Below are positions 9,001-19,345 of a stretch of DNA of 64,000 bases, in pieces. A program made the position numbers and the translations under genes. How positions within the stretch are numbered: position 1 is the stretch's first letter; each line of letters opens with the position of its first letter. Origin of the DNA: Novosphingobium lindaniclasticum LE124 (lineage in GTDB: Bacteria; Pseudomonadota; Alphaproteobacteria; Sphingomonadales; Sphingomonadaceae); the NCBI RefSeq assembly GCF_000445125.1, contig NZ_ATHL01000054.1, positions 49,247 to 113,246 of the forward strand. The letters run 5' to 3'. The notes beneath the pieces are model-generated. The model did no database searches. It was not told the origin of the DNA and saw only the letters and a program-made list of their open reading frames with translations.

Positions 9001-10401
9001 CTAATGCCCTTTCGAGTGCGCCCAGGCAGCGAGCGCGCGTTCGCGCGCCGCCCGGTGTTCGACCAATTTTGCAGGGTAACCGCGCAGGCGCGAGGCGCTT
9101 CCGGGATCGTGGATCTCGGCATCGCTAAAGTCGGCGAGTTCGGGCACCCAGTCCCTGATGTAGCCCGCCGCGTCGAACTTTTCCGATTGGGTGAGCGGCG
9201 CCATGATTCGCACGAACATCTGCGCATCGACGCCGGAGCCGGCGCTCCATTGCCAGTTTACCGCATTCGAGCCGTAGTCGGCATCGACCAGGGTGTCCCA
9301 GAACCACTGCTCGCCGGCGCGCCAGTCGATCAGCAGGTGCTTGATAAGGAAACTGGCGACGATCATCCGCACGCGGTTGTGTATCCATCCGGTGTGCCAG
9401 AGCTGGCGCATGCCGGCATCGACGATGGGATAGCCGGTCCTGCCCTGCTGCCACGCCGCCAGATCCGAATCGGCCCCCTTGCCGGAGCGCCAGGGAAGGT
9501 GCCCGAAGTCCTCCTTGGCCGAGCGATTTCCGTATTCGGGAAATTGCAGGATCACGTTTTGCGCATAGTCCCGCCAGCCCAACTCGCCAAGGAAGGTCTC
9601 CACCGAGCCGCCGGCATCGGCCACGGCATGCCACGCCTGCGAGGGCGAGATTTCCCCGAAATGCAGGTGCGGTGAGAGCATCGAGGTTCCCTCCACGCTC
9701 GGCAGATTGCGCTGGGATTCATAGGCCGAGGCCTCCTCCACGAAGGCCTGAAGCCGCGCCTGGGCTCCGGCCTCTCCCGGCTCCCATGTGTCGCGCATGC
9801 CGCCTGCCCAATCGGGCGCGGAGGGGAGCAATCGCCATTCCTTCAGGCTGTCCGATCCGGGCCAATTGCCTGGCGCGTCGAGCTTGCGAGGTGCCGGCAG
9901 AGGCTCGATCGGGGGCAACCGTTCGTGAAGCGCCCGCCAGAACGGCGTATAGATCTTGTAGGGCCGTCCCGAGCCGTTGAGCACCGATCCCGGGGGAGCG
10001 AGATAGTTGCCGTGATGAAGGTGGAGGTCGAGCACCTGAGCCACGGCCTTCTCGGCATTGCGCCACCAGGGCTCGTAATGATGAAGGGCATGAACCGAGC
10101 TGGCGCCGACCTCTTCCGCGACCGCTTTCAGCACCTCCTCGCTGCGCCCTTTTCGCAGGATCAGCCGAGAGCCCTTGGCCCGCAGCGCGGCGTCCAGCTT
10201 CTCCAGCGAGTTGTGCAGCCACCAGCGAGACGCCGCCCCCATGCGGCGGTGCTTCGGGGTCTCGTCGTCCAGCACATAGACGGGCACGACGGGGCCTTGG
10301 CTCGCGGCTTCGACGATGGCAGGCTGATCGGACAGGCGCAGGTCGCGCCGAAGCCAGACGATGACGGGGGGATTCATGTTGCCGGAACGCTTGTCGGTCA
10401 T
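9001..10401 (-). CDS. phrB: Deoxyribodipyrimidine photolyase (class I type)
   Basis: Light-driven repair of cyclobutane pyrimidine dimers. Up to 466 aa. The N-terminal antenna domain begins VIVWLRRDLRLSDQPA, and the C-terminal FAD domain has GWRDYAQNV, GYPIVDAGMRQLW, GWIHNRVRM and NWQW, with the Trp-rich FAD pocket. The start may be the ATG eight codons further in (10377, MNPPVIVW), nearer the family N-terminus; neither start has a strong ribosome site. The upstream PAP2 gene is divergent and only 17-59 bases away. The cfa-like gene follows on the same strand. A cryptochrome is possible but the sequence fits photolyase better. Confidence 0.94.
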   Translation of the reverse strand: MTDKRSGNMNPPVIVWLRRDLRLSDQPAIVEAASQGPVVPVYVLDDETPKHRRMGAASRWWLHNSLEKLDAALRAKGSRLILRKGRSEEVLKAVAEEVGASSVHALHHYEPWWRNAEKAVAQVLDLHLHHGNYLAPPGSVLNGSGRPYKIYTPFWRALHERLPPIEPLPAPRKLDAPGNWPGSDSLKEWRLLPSAPDWAGGMRDTWEPGEAGAQARLQAFVEEASAYESQRNLPSVEGTSMLSPHLHFGEISPSQAWHAVADAGGSVETFLGELGWRDYAQNVILQFPEYGNRSAKEDFGHLPWRSGKGADSDLAAWQQGRTGYPIVDAGMRQLWHTGWIHNRVRMIVASFLIKHLLIDWRAGEQWFWDTLVDADYGSNAVNWQWSAGSGVDAQMFVRIMAPLTQSEKFDAAGYIRDWVPELADFSDAEIHDPGSASRLRGYPAKLVEHRAARERALAAWAHSKGH

Positions 10402-10418
10402 GGGCGTTCCCTAGGCCA

Positions 10419-11147
10419 ATGCCCACTTCTTCCGAAAGCCCCATCGTGCTGCGGCATCGCATGGATCCCCGCAAGGCGTCCCTCACGGCCGCTGCGTGCT
10501 GGACAGCGTTCGCCTTCTTTGCCTGGGCGGTGCCCGCCGGGCGCACCACGCAGTTCGACCGGCTCGGCCTGCTGTTCTGGCGCACGCACGACTTGCGCCC
10601 CATCGGGCCGACCTGGCTACTGGAATGGGTGCGCGACCTAACCGCGATGGGCGGGTTCCTGCAACTGAAGCTCTACACGATCTTCGCGGTCGTTGCGCTG
10701 TTCTGGCTGCGGTGCCGCCGCGAAGGCGTGCTCCTTGCCCTGACGGTGCTGAGCGCAAGTCTGGTCAATGTCGGCTTCAAGGCCGTGTTCGGCCGCCCCC
10801 GCCCCGAGATCGTCCCGCACCTCACCGAAGCCGGCGGCGCCAGTTTCCCCAGCGGGCACAGCTTCAATGCCGCCTCCAGCTACATCGCTTTCGCGCTGGC
10901 CTTTGCGGCGCTGAGCCCCCGCGCCTCGGTGCGCCACACGCTGGTCGCGGGCGCAATGCTCCTCAGCCTGGCCGTGGCCTGGAGCCGCGTCTGGCTGGGT
11001 GTCCACTGGCTCAGCGACGTCATGGCCGGCTGGCTCGGCGGCGCCGGCTGGGCCTTCCTGGCCAGCGCCCTGCTCTACCGCCCCGCCGAAAGCGTAGTCC
11101 ATGCCGCCGACGAGCTTACCGAGGCGGGCAGCCGGGGCGGCCGCTAG
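10419..11147 (+). CDS. PAP2-family membrane phosphatase
   Basis: Integral membrane phosphatase of the type 2 phosphatidic acid phosphatase superfamily, 242 aa from the first ATG (228 aa from the ATG at 10461). The three catalytic motifs are present: KAVFGRPRP, SFPSGHSF and SRVWLGVHWLSDV, including the motif-2 and motif-3 histidines. About six hydrophobic segments are visible. Likely substrates are undecaprenyl pyrophosphate or lipid phosphates. It diverges from the photolyase gene, and its 3' end overlaps the convergent DUF457-type gene by 32 bases. Confidence 0.9.
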   Translation: MPTSSESPIVLRHRMDPRKASLTAAACWTAFAFFAWAVPAGRTTQFDRLGLLFWRTHDLRPIGPTWLLEWVRDLTAMGGFLQLKLYTIFAVVALFWLRCRREGVLLALTVLSASLVNVGFKAVFGRPRPEIVPHLTEAGGASFPSGHSFNAASSYIAFALAFAALSPRASVRHTLVAGAMLLSLAVAWSRVWLGVHWLSDVMAGWLGGAGWAFLASALLYRPAESVVHAADELTEAGSRGGR

Positions 11148-12177
11148 GCAGATCGGCCGAGGCGGAAAAGCTGTCCTCGAAGCGCGGTCCCTGGAAACGC
11201 GCGTCTCGGAACGTCACCCGGGCGGTGCAGCCGCTCGGCGTGATCTGCGCAATCGGCATGATCGACCAGTCGAGGAACCGCTCGACCTGGCGATCGGCAT
11301 GCAGTGCCCGGCGCGTCAACGGATCTTCCATGTGATCGGGCGCGGGCGGGCCATAGGCGACAAGGTCGAAGGGGCGCTGCAGCAGGTCGTACTCGCCGCG
11401 CGCGATTCGGCCCGACTGGCGCCAGATCACTTCGCGCCGCCAGAACGCCAGCGGCTTTGGTCCGGCGAAAATCCTGTCCGGCGCGGCGTAGGGCACTTCG
11501 TTGCGCACGGCATAATAGGCAAGGCGGGCTATGCCGATGTTCGCGCCGATGTAGACGATGGCAGCAAGGAGCGCTGCGATCACGGGGCCTCCGCTTCGCC
11601 TGCGGCGGCTGCGCCAGATGCCCAGCCCGAGCATGATCCAGATCCAGGGATCGACGATGAACAGGCCGTCCGTATGATACCAATACCCGCTCAGCGGCGA
11701 CAGAAGCTGGACGGCGTAGACGTTCTGAAGATCGAGCAGCGGATGCGTCAGTGCACCGAGATAACATAGCGCCGTGAGCCAGCCGAAATGCATCGGCAAG
11801 GCATTCTGTCTTATGGCGCCTTGCCGCAGCAGCTGCCAGCGATCGAGCAGCCAGAGCAGCCCCGCCAGGATCGGCGGCATGAGCAGCACGCCGCCGACCA
11901 GACCGTGCGTGAAGCCCCGGTGCATGGCGAGCGGCTCCCACGGTGCCCAGCCGAAGAACACGTCGATATCCGGCATGTTGGCGGCGAGCACGCAGGCCGC
12001 CAGTCCTTTGCGGGTGCGCCGCTTGAGGCCGGTTTCGGCCAGCGCCCAGCCCGCGAGGCTGTGAGTGATATTGTCCAGGAGCCAGGCCTTTGAGCTTAGG
12101 GCGTAATCCCTTGCGGCAGGAACGCCGGTCGAGTCAGGGAACCGTCCAAGTCTGGCCCTGGGCGAGCAATTTGCCAA
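11116..12177 (-). CDS. DUF457/YdjM-family membrane protein (putative metal-dependent hydrolase)
   Basis: Polytopic membrane protein, up to 353 aa. The family signature is clear: DNITHSLAGWAL from residue 35, ANMPDIDVFFG, MHRGFTHG and LTHPLLD, the conserved His/Asp set thought to bind metal. A soluble ~110-residue tail follows the membrane part. The only early ATG (12177) lies inside the end of korB. The conserved region begins at residue 34-35, so the true start may be a CTG near 12078, and the first 33 residues are doubtful. Family function is poorly known; YdjM is LexA-regulated in E. coli. It appears to belong to the korA-korB transcript. Confidence 0.82.
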   Translation of the reverse strand: MANCSPRARLGRFPDSTGVPAARDYALSSKAWLLDNITHSLAGWALAETGLKRRTRKGLAACVLAANMPDIDVFFGWAPWEPLAMHRGFTHGLVGGVLLMPPILAGLLWLLDRWQLLRQGAIRQNALPMHFGWLTALCYLGALTHPLLDLQNVYAVQLLSPLSGYWYHTDGLFIVDPWIWIMLGLGIWRSRRRRSGGPVIAALLAAIVYIGANIGIARLAYYAVRNEVPYAAPDRIFAGPKPLAFWRREVIWRQSGRIARGEYDLLQRPFDLVAYGPPAPDHMEDPLTRRALHADRQVERFLDWSIMPIAQITPSGCTARVTFRDARFQGPRFEDSFSASADLPSGRPGCPPR

Positions 12178-13147
12178 GGTCCGCCGTCTTGCCGGCGATC
12201 AGGCTTTGCCGCTCCGCGATCACCGCGCTCTCGAACGTCGTCGCCGGATCGTCGTAGATCACGCCGAGCGCCATGGGGAACGGGCGGAAAGGCATCTCCA
12301 CCAGCATGTGAGCCAGTCCGCGATTTCGCACATTGTGGACCAGCACGCCCGCGCCTTGCCAATCCCCGTCCGTAACCTCGACGACCTTGAGCGAAAGCGT
12401 CTCCAAATCCAGCGCTAGTCCTTTGGTTCCCTTGGCGAAAAGCAGCGGTTCTCCGTCACGGCACTGAACCTGGCTCTCCGCCGCCACCGACTTTTCGATG
12501 AAGTCGTCGAAGCGGTCCTTGTTGTAGACGATGCAGTTCTGGAAGATCTCCACAAAGGCGGCTCCCTTGTGGCGATAGGCAGCCTTCAGAACCTCCGGCA
12601 GATCCTTCGAGACGTCGTAGCTGCGCGCCACGAAGCGCGCGCCCGAGCCCAGCGCGAAAGCGCAAGGGCTGGCCGGACGATCGACAGACCCGGCGGGCGA
12701 TGTCGGCGACGGTGTGCCGGTGCGGCTGGTCGGCGAATATTGCCCTTTGGTCAGGCCGTAGATCTCGTTGTTGAACAGCATGATCTGGCAGTCGAGATTG
12801 CGCCTGAGCACATGCATCGTGTGATTGCCGCCGATCGACATGCCGTCGCCGTCGCCCGTTATCAGCCAGACGTCCAACTGCGGATTGGCCAGCTTGATCC
12901 CGGTAGCCACGGCAGGCGCCCGGCCGTGGATCGAATGGAAGCCATAGCTCTGGACATAGTAGGGAAACCGGCTCGAACAGCCGATCCCGGATACGAAGAC
13001 GGTGTTCTTCGGATCCGCCCCCAGCATCGGCAAGGTTCGCTGCACCGCCTTGAGGATCGCGTAGTCGCCGCAGCCAGGGCACCAGCGCACTTCCTGATCG
13101 GTCTCCCAGTCCTTGAGCGTGGTTTCGATAGGGGTCATGTCGTTCAA
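12134..13147 (-). CDS. korB: 2-oxoacid:ferredoxin oxidoreductase, beta subunit
   Basis: Thiamine-pyrophosphate subunit of a 2-oxoglutarate (or related 2-oxoacid):ferredoxin oxidoreductase. The TPP motif GDGDGMSIGGNH is present. Four cysteines fit a [4Fe-4S] site: WCPGCGDY, GIGCSSRF and FQNCIVYN. A TTG start at 13147 has an AGGGAG ribosome site seven bases upstream and gives 337 aa; an ATG three codons later gives 334 aa but is too far from that site. It follows korA by 23 bases. The enzyme couples decarboxylation to ferredoxin reduction. Substrate choice is inferred from the family only. Confidence 0.93.
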   Translation of the reverse strand: MNDMTPIETTLKDWETDQEVRWCPGCGDYAILKAVQRTLPMLGADPKNTVFVSGIGCSSRFPYYVQSYGFHSIHGRAPAVATGIKLANPQLDVWLITGDGDGMSIGGNHTMHVLRRNLDCQIMLFNNEIYGLTKGQYSPTSRTGTPSPTSPAGSVDRPASPCAFALGSGARFVARSYDVSKDLPEVLKAAYRHKGAAFVEIFQNCIVYNKDRFDDFIEKSVAAESQVQCRDGEPLLFAKGTKGLALDLETLSLKVVEVTDGDWQGAGVLVHNVRNRGLAHMLVEMPFRPFPMALGVIYDDPATTFESAVIAERQSLIAGKTADLGKLLAQGQTWTVP

Positions 13148-13170
13148 GGTGCGTCTCCCTCGCCCATATC

Positions 13171-15132
13171 TCAGGGGCGTTCGATCCCCGGAGCCGGAAG
13201 CTGGTTCTCGTTGACCTCGACTTCCCCACCTTCGTTTCCGGCAACACCGTCGAAGAAGCGGGCGATGGCATCTTCCAGTTCGGCGATCGCGAAAGGCTGG
13301 CCGCTCGTCTTGTTCAGCGATACCGCATCGACGAGATAGCGATCCCGCAGCAGGGTCTTGAGCTGGCCGGTATTCATCTCCGGCACGAGCACATGCTCGA
13401 ATTCCGCCAGCAAGGTGCCAAGGTTGGGTGGCAGCGGCCAGACATGCCGGACATGAAGGTGGCTGACGGCCAGACCCTTGGTGCGGGCTCGGCGCACGGC
13501 CTGATGGATCGGTCCGAAGGTCGACCCCCAGCCGACCACCAGCAGTGATCCGCTGTCCTCTCCCAGGCAGATGTCCTGCGGCGGAATGGCGCTTGCAATA
13601 CCGTCTATCCTGGCCTTGCGAGCGTCGGTCTGGGCCTGGTGCACGTCCGGAGCATAGTCGATGTTGCCCGTGTCGAGGGCCTTCTCGATCCCGCCGATGC
13701 GGTGCATGAGCCCGGGCGTGCCGGGCCGGATCCACGGCCTAACCCCGCGTTCGTCGCGCTTGTAGGGCAGTACCCTGTCCACGCCGTTCCGCTCTTCCAG
13801 AAAACGGACGGGAAACGCCTCGAACGTCTCGGGATCCGGCACTTGCCACGGCTCGGAAGCATTGGCGGTGTAGCCATCCGTCAGCAGGATGACGGGCGTC
13901 ATGAACGCCGTCGCGATCCGGCAGGCCTCGATCGCGCAACGGAAAGCGTCGGCGGGGGACCGCGCAGCGATCACCGGCAAAGGCGCGTCGCCATTACGGC
14001 CATAGACGGCCTGATAAAGGTCCGACTGCTCGGTCTTGGTGGGCAGACCGGTGGACGGGCCGCCGCGCTGGGAATTGACGATGACGAGCGGCAATTCCGT
14101 CATAACCGCCAGACCCATAGCCTCGCCCTTGAGGGCGATCCCCGGCCCCGACGAAGAGGTCACGCCGAGCTGCCCCGCGTAGCTTGCGCCGATCGCCGAG
14201 CAGATCGCGGCGATCTCGTCCTCGGCCTGGAACGTCGTGACGCCGAATTCCTTCATCTTCACCAGGTGATGCAGGATCGCGGAGGCCGGGGTGATGGGAT
14301 AGCCGCCGAAGAACATCGGCAGTCCCGCCAGTCGGCACCCGGCGACGAGGCCCAGCGAAATCGCCTCCGCTCCCGTCACCGTGCGATAGAGCCCAGGGGC
14401 GCTCGGCACCGGATCGACATGCAATCGCTGCATCGGTCCGGCCAGTTCAGCCGTCTCACCATAGGCATGTCCGGCATTGAGCGCGGCGATGTTGGCTGCA
14501 GCAAGGACGGGATTCTTCGCGAACTTGGCGTTCAGCCAGTCTACCAGGGGTCCACGATCGCGATCGAACATCCAGAGCGCCAATCCCAGCGTCCACATGT
14601 TCTTGCAGCGCAGCGCCTCCTTGTTGCCGAGGCCGAACGGCTTGACCGCCTCCAAGGTCAGGGCGGAGATGTCGAAGGCCAGCACATCCCACCGGGCAAG
14701 GCTGCCGTCCTCCAACGGACTCTCGGCATATTTCGCTTTCTCCAGGTTGCGCCTGCCGAATTCGCCGGTGTCGACGATGACCATGCCGCCGGGCTTCAGC
14801 GCGTGGATATTGGTCTTGAGCGCGGCAGGGTTCATCGCCACCAGCACATCCGGCGCATCGCCTGCCGTAGTGATCTCGCTCGAGCCGAAATTGATCTGGA
14901 ACGCCGATACACCGAACAGGGTGCCCTGCGGAGCCCGGATCTCTGCCGGAAAGTCGGGGAAGGTCGCCAAGTCGTTGCCAGCCAGTGCCGTAGAGAGCGT
15001 GAACTGCCCGCCGGTCAGTTGCATGCCGTCTCCCGAGTCGCCGGCAAAGCGCACGACCACGGCTTCCACTGCTGCGCCCTCCGGCGCGGCAGGCCCTGCG
15101 CCGCGATCATCCGATGAGATTGTCGCCATCAT
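13171..15132 (-). CDS. korA: 2-oxoacid:ferredoxin oxidoreductase, fused gamma-alpha subunit
   Basis: 653 aa from the ATG at 15132, which has GGAGAG four bases upstream. The in-frame extension to 15306 lacks family similarity. The N-terminal gamma domain begins VVRFAGDSGDGMQLTGGQF. The alpha domain contains FGGYPITPAS, AEDEIAA, TSSSGPGIALKGE and the loop NSQRGGPSTGLPTKTEQSD. This is the two-subunit KorAB layout, in which gamma and alpha are fused. It oxidises a 2-oxoacid with CoA to acyl-CoA, passing electrons to ferredoxin. Upstream is the divergent rppH gene. Confidence 0.94.
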   Translation of the reverse strand: MMATISSDDRGAGPAAPEGAAVEAVVVRFAGDSGDGMQLTGGQFTLSTALAGNDLATFPDFPAEIRAPQGTLFGVSAFQINFGSSEITTAGDAPDVLVAMNPAALKTNIHALKPGGMVIVDTGEFGRRNLEKAKYAESPLEDGSLARWDVLAFDISALTLEAVKPFGLGNKEALRCKNMWTLGLALWMFDRDRGPLVDWLNAKFAKNPVLAAANIAALNAGHAYGETAELAGPMQRLHVDPVPSAPGLYRTVTGAEAISLGLVAGCRLAGLPMFFGGYPITPASAILHHLVKMKEFGVTTFQAEDEIAAICSAIGASYAGQLGVTSSSGPGIALKGEAMGLAVMTELPLVIVNSQRGGPSTGLPTKTEQSDLYQAVYGRNGDAPLPVIAARSPADAFRCAIEACRIATAFMTPVILLTDGYTANASEPWQVPDPETFEAFPVRFLEERNGVDRVLPYKRDERGVRPWIRPGTPGLMHRIGGIEKALDTGNIDYAPDVHQAQTDARKARIDGIASAIPPQDICLGEDSGSLLVVGWGSTFGPIHQAVRRARTKGLAVSHLHVRHVWPLPPNLGTLLAEFEHVLVPEMNTGQLKTLLRDRYLVDAVSLNKTSGQPFAIAELEDAIARFFDGVAGNEGGEVEVNENQLPAPGIERP

Positions 15133-15406
15133 CGCTCTCTCCGGGGAAGGCCGGTCTGACGCCGGCAAATTGCTTCCCGCGTTCCAGACTATGCCCGTTG
15201 GGTGTCCGTGCAAGACAGAAAAACGCCTGTCGCCACAAACCTCTGTGTGCGAACCCCACTTCCGCCGCTGGGTTACCGGGCAGGCAAGCTTAAATCGCGC
15301 TGGCATTGCACGGAGGCTTGGGCCATTCTAGGGCCATGCACTCCGTCAATCCGCCGCCGGTTTTCGGATATTGCCATTCCCAACGCACATGGAATCGCTT
15401 CCAACG

Positions 15407-15889
15407 ATGAAAGACTTCGCGTCCCTGCCCTATCGCCCCTGCGTCGGCGTCATGCTCGTCAACTCCGACGGCAAGGTCTTCGTCGGCAAGCGGATCGACA
15501 CCAAGGAAGGCGATTGGTGGCAGATGCCCCAAGGCGGCGTCGATGACGGCGAAGACCTGCGAGCCGCAGCCCTGCGTGAACTCTGGGAGGAGACCGGCGC
15601 CACCGAAACGCACGTCACCATCCTCTCCCAGACCAAGGAGGAGCTTCTCTACGATCTGCCGGAAGAACTCATCGGCAAGCTGTGGAAGGGCAAGTATCGC
15701 GGCCAACGCCAGACCTGGTTCCTTGCCCGATTCGACGGCAAGGACGGCGATATCGACCTTGAGGCCCATACCCCGCCGGAATTCGCCGACTGGAAGTGGA
15801 TCGAACCCGAACTGCTTCCGGAACTGATCGTGCCGTTCAAGAAGCGCGTCTACCGCGCGGTGCTGGAAGAATTTCGCGCGCTGATCTGA
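15407..15889 (+). CDS. rppH: RNA pyrophosphohydrolase (Nudix)
   Basis: Removes pyrophosphate from mRNA 5' ends or from dinucleoside polyphosphates. 160 aa from the ATG at 15407, whose N-terminus (LPYRPCVGVML) matches the family; upstream ATGs at 15371 and 15389 add up to 12 residues. A complete Nudix box spans residues 43-65: Gly43, Glu49, Arg57-Glu58, Glu61-Glu62 and Gly64. The WWQMPQGGVD context and the basic block KGKYRGQRQTWFL are typical of RppH/NudH. It is divergent from korA with no operon partner. Confidence 0.95.
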   Translation: MKDFASLPYRPCVGVMLVNSDGKVFVGKRIDTKEGDWWQMPQGGVDDGEDLRAAALRELWEETGATETHVTILSQTKEELLYDLPEELIGKLWKGKYRGQRQTWFLARFDGKDGDIDLEAHTPPEFADWKWIEPELLPELIVPFKKRVYRAVLEEFRALI

Positions 15890-16033
15890 TCCGTCTGGGC
15901 GCTGGCGAGGATTCATGCCCTCGCTTCGCCCACGGTGCTCTTGTACTGTTTCTTCCCGTCAGCACATTCTGGTGCCGCTAGGCAGCGGAAGTCCTATCAG
16001 TCAGGCCGAACTGTCGAGGCCCGGCGGCCCGAT

Positions 16034-16540
16034 TCAGTTTTCGGAAACGATCGGCTTCGGCGCCGTGGCTTCGGCGGTCATCACGCGAGCCGCGGGGCCC
16101 TTGGCAATGGCTGCGGCCAGTTCCTCGGTTTCCGCGCAATCTTTGCCGCAAAGGCTTTGGAGGCGCGCGAGATTGCGGCCCGCCTTGTCCTTCGCGCCCT
16201 TCTCCGCCAGCGCCATGCCTTCCCCGGCCAGCGCCGCCACGTTGCGCGGATCGCTGGTCAGCGCCACGCGGTAGTAATGCAGCGCCTTGCCTTGGAGCCC
16301 CTGCTGGCGAGTGGCGTCGGCCAACGCGAGAAGGACGGTGACATTGCCCGGCTCGACCGTCAGCGCAGCTTCGAACGCATCGATCGCGCCGTTCACGTTC
16401 CCTGCGCCGAACGCCGCATGTCCTTCGGTCATCAGCGCGGCCGCGCGCGAATCGAGCGTGGCGGTCGGCGCGGAAAGGATAGCGCTGGAGGAGACGGCGA
16501 CCACAAGGGAAAGAGCAATCGCGACAGGCGTGTAACGCAT
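16034..16540 (-). CDS. Secreted tetratricopeptide-repeat protein
   Basis: 168 aa from the ATG at 16540, which has AAGGA seven bases upstream. A signal peptide covers about residues 1-27 (MRYTPVAIALSLVVAVSSSA onward). TPR-like helices follow, with AAALMTEGHAAFGAGNVNGA, AFEAALTVEPGNV and ALHYYRVALTSDPRN. Two cysteines near the end (LCGKDC) could form a disulfide. It is probably a periplasmic scaffold; the partner is unknown. It lies 49 bases after the rsmB-type gene and probably shares the guaB-rsmB transcript. Confidence 0.82.
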   Translation of the reverse strand: MRYTPVAIALSLVVAVSSSAILSAPTATLDSRAAALMTEGHAAFGAGNVNGAIDAFEAALTVEPGNVTVLLALADATRQQGLQGKALHYYRVALTSDPRNVAALAGEGMALAEKGAKDKAGRNLARLQSLCGKDCAETEELAAAIAKGPAARVMTAEATAPKPIVSEN

Positions 16541-16589
16541 CAAAATGTCCTTGGCCGAGGGCTTCGTCCTCATCATGCGGCGGACGCTA

Positions 16590-17762
16590 TCACAGCCGCG
16601 CGAAGCGCGCGACGAAAAAGCCATCGGTGCCGTCCTGCCAGGGCGAGAGCCTGAGGCCTAAGCCGCGCCGGGTTCCCGCAGGCAGTTCCAGAGCCACAGC
16701 CCGCCATCCGGCATTCCTCTTGAGAAAGCTCTCTGCCTGGCTTGCGCCTTCTTCGTCGAGCAGCGAACAGGTCACGAAAACGAGGCGGCCGCCCGGCTTC
16801 ACGAGACCCGCAGCGACATCGAGCAGGCGAGCCTGTACCGCGACATAGCGGGCGAGCTGCGCTTCGGTGAACCGCCACCGCGCCTCCGGATTGCGGCGCC
16901 AGGTACCGGTCCCCGAACACGGAGCATCGACCAGAACGGCATCGGCGGCATCCACAAAGCGCTGGAGCGCCTGCGCTTCCTTGTTCGGGTCGAGCAGGGC
17001 GGTGTCGATCCCCGTCGCTCCGGCCCGCTCGGCACGAGGCGCCAGGCGGGAAAGGCGCGCGCGGTCGGTATCGCAGGCGACCAGCGTCCCGATGTTCTCC
17101 ATGGCGGCGGCGAGCGCGAGCGTCTTGCCCCCCGCCCCTGCGCAGAGATCGATCACCATCTCGCCCGGCTGCGCGGCCACTGCTTCGCAGGTCAGCTGCG
17201 AGCCGGTATCCTGTACCTCGATGGCGCCGTGCACGTAGGCGTCGGACTGCTCGATGCTGGTTTCAGGCGGATAGCGCCAGCCGTGCGCAGCCACCGAACG
17301 CTCTCCGCCCTCGGGCAGATCGATCCGCCCGGGACGCAACGTGTTGACGCGAACGTCGAGCGGCGCACGGTCGAGCAGCGCCAGGGCATCGGCTTCGGCC
17401 ACTCCGCTGGCGGCGAAGCGTTCGACCAGCCAGCGCGGCGCGAGACCCGCTTGGGCCACCGGTTCATCCGGATCGATGGTAGCGGGCGCATGACCGACGC
17501 CGTCGAACAGCGCCGCAAGGTCCGGCTCGTCGGCGGCGACGCGCAGCATCGCCGCACGGCCCGTCTCCGGCACTTCGCCACAGGCCCGGATCGCGCGATA
17601 GGTCAGTTCCCGGATAGCGCGGCGATCCTTGCTGCCGGCGAAGCGGCGGGCACGGAACCAGTCGGCGATCAGCCGGTCGGCAGGCGCCCCGTTGGCGCGC
17701 GCGGCGTCGATCACGAGATCGAGTATCTCGATCGCCGCCTGAACGCGCGCACCCGGTGTCAT
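16590..17762 (-). CDS. RsmB/NOP2-family rRNA (cytosine-5)-methyltransferase
   Basis: SAM-dependent m5C RNA methyltransferase, 390 aa. The N-terminal ~130 residues resemble the NusB-like RNA-binding domain of RsmB. The SAM motif DLCAGAGGKT is at 205-214, and the two catalytic cysteines are in DAPCSGTGT (Cys282) and VTCSLLDEEG (Cys332). The substrate is probably 16S rRNA, by analogy with RsmB. It follows guaB by 25 bases on the same strand. Confidence 0.92.
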   Translation of the reverse strand: MTPGARVQAAIEILDLVIDAARANGAPADRLIADWFRARRFAGSKDRRAIRELTYRAIRACGEVPETGRAAMLRVAADEPDLAALFDGVGHAPATIDPDEPVAQAGLAPRWLVERFAASGVAEADALALLDRAPLDVRVNTLRPGRIDLPEGGERSVAAHGWRYPPETSIEQSDAYVHGAIEVQDTGSQLTCEAVAAQPGEMVIDLCAGAGGKTLALAAAMENIGTLVACDTDRARLSRLAPRAERAGATGIDTALLDPNKEAQALQRFVDAADAVLVDAPCSGTGTWRRNPEARWRFTEAQLARYVAVQARLLDVAAGLVKPGGRLVFVTCSLLDEEGASQAESFLKRNAGWRAVALELPAGTRRGLGLRLSPWQDGTDGFFVARFARL

Positions 17763-17787
17763 CGCCCTGCCCGTACCTTCGCCGGAA

Positions 17788-19293
<1,506 letters not shown>

Positions 19294-19345
19294 TCAAACG
19301 GGGGCGTCAGGGCTAGAGCCTTTTCGAGCGCCGCCGAACCGCCCT

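Noticed and set aside
12134..13735. A 533-codon frame covering korB and the end of korA
   Set aside because: The first ~200 codons are korA read in another frame; korB proper starts at 13147 or 13138.
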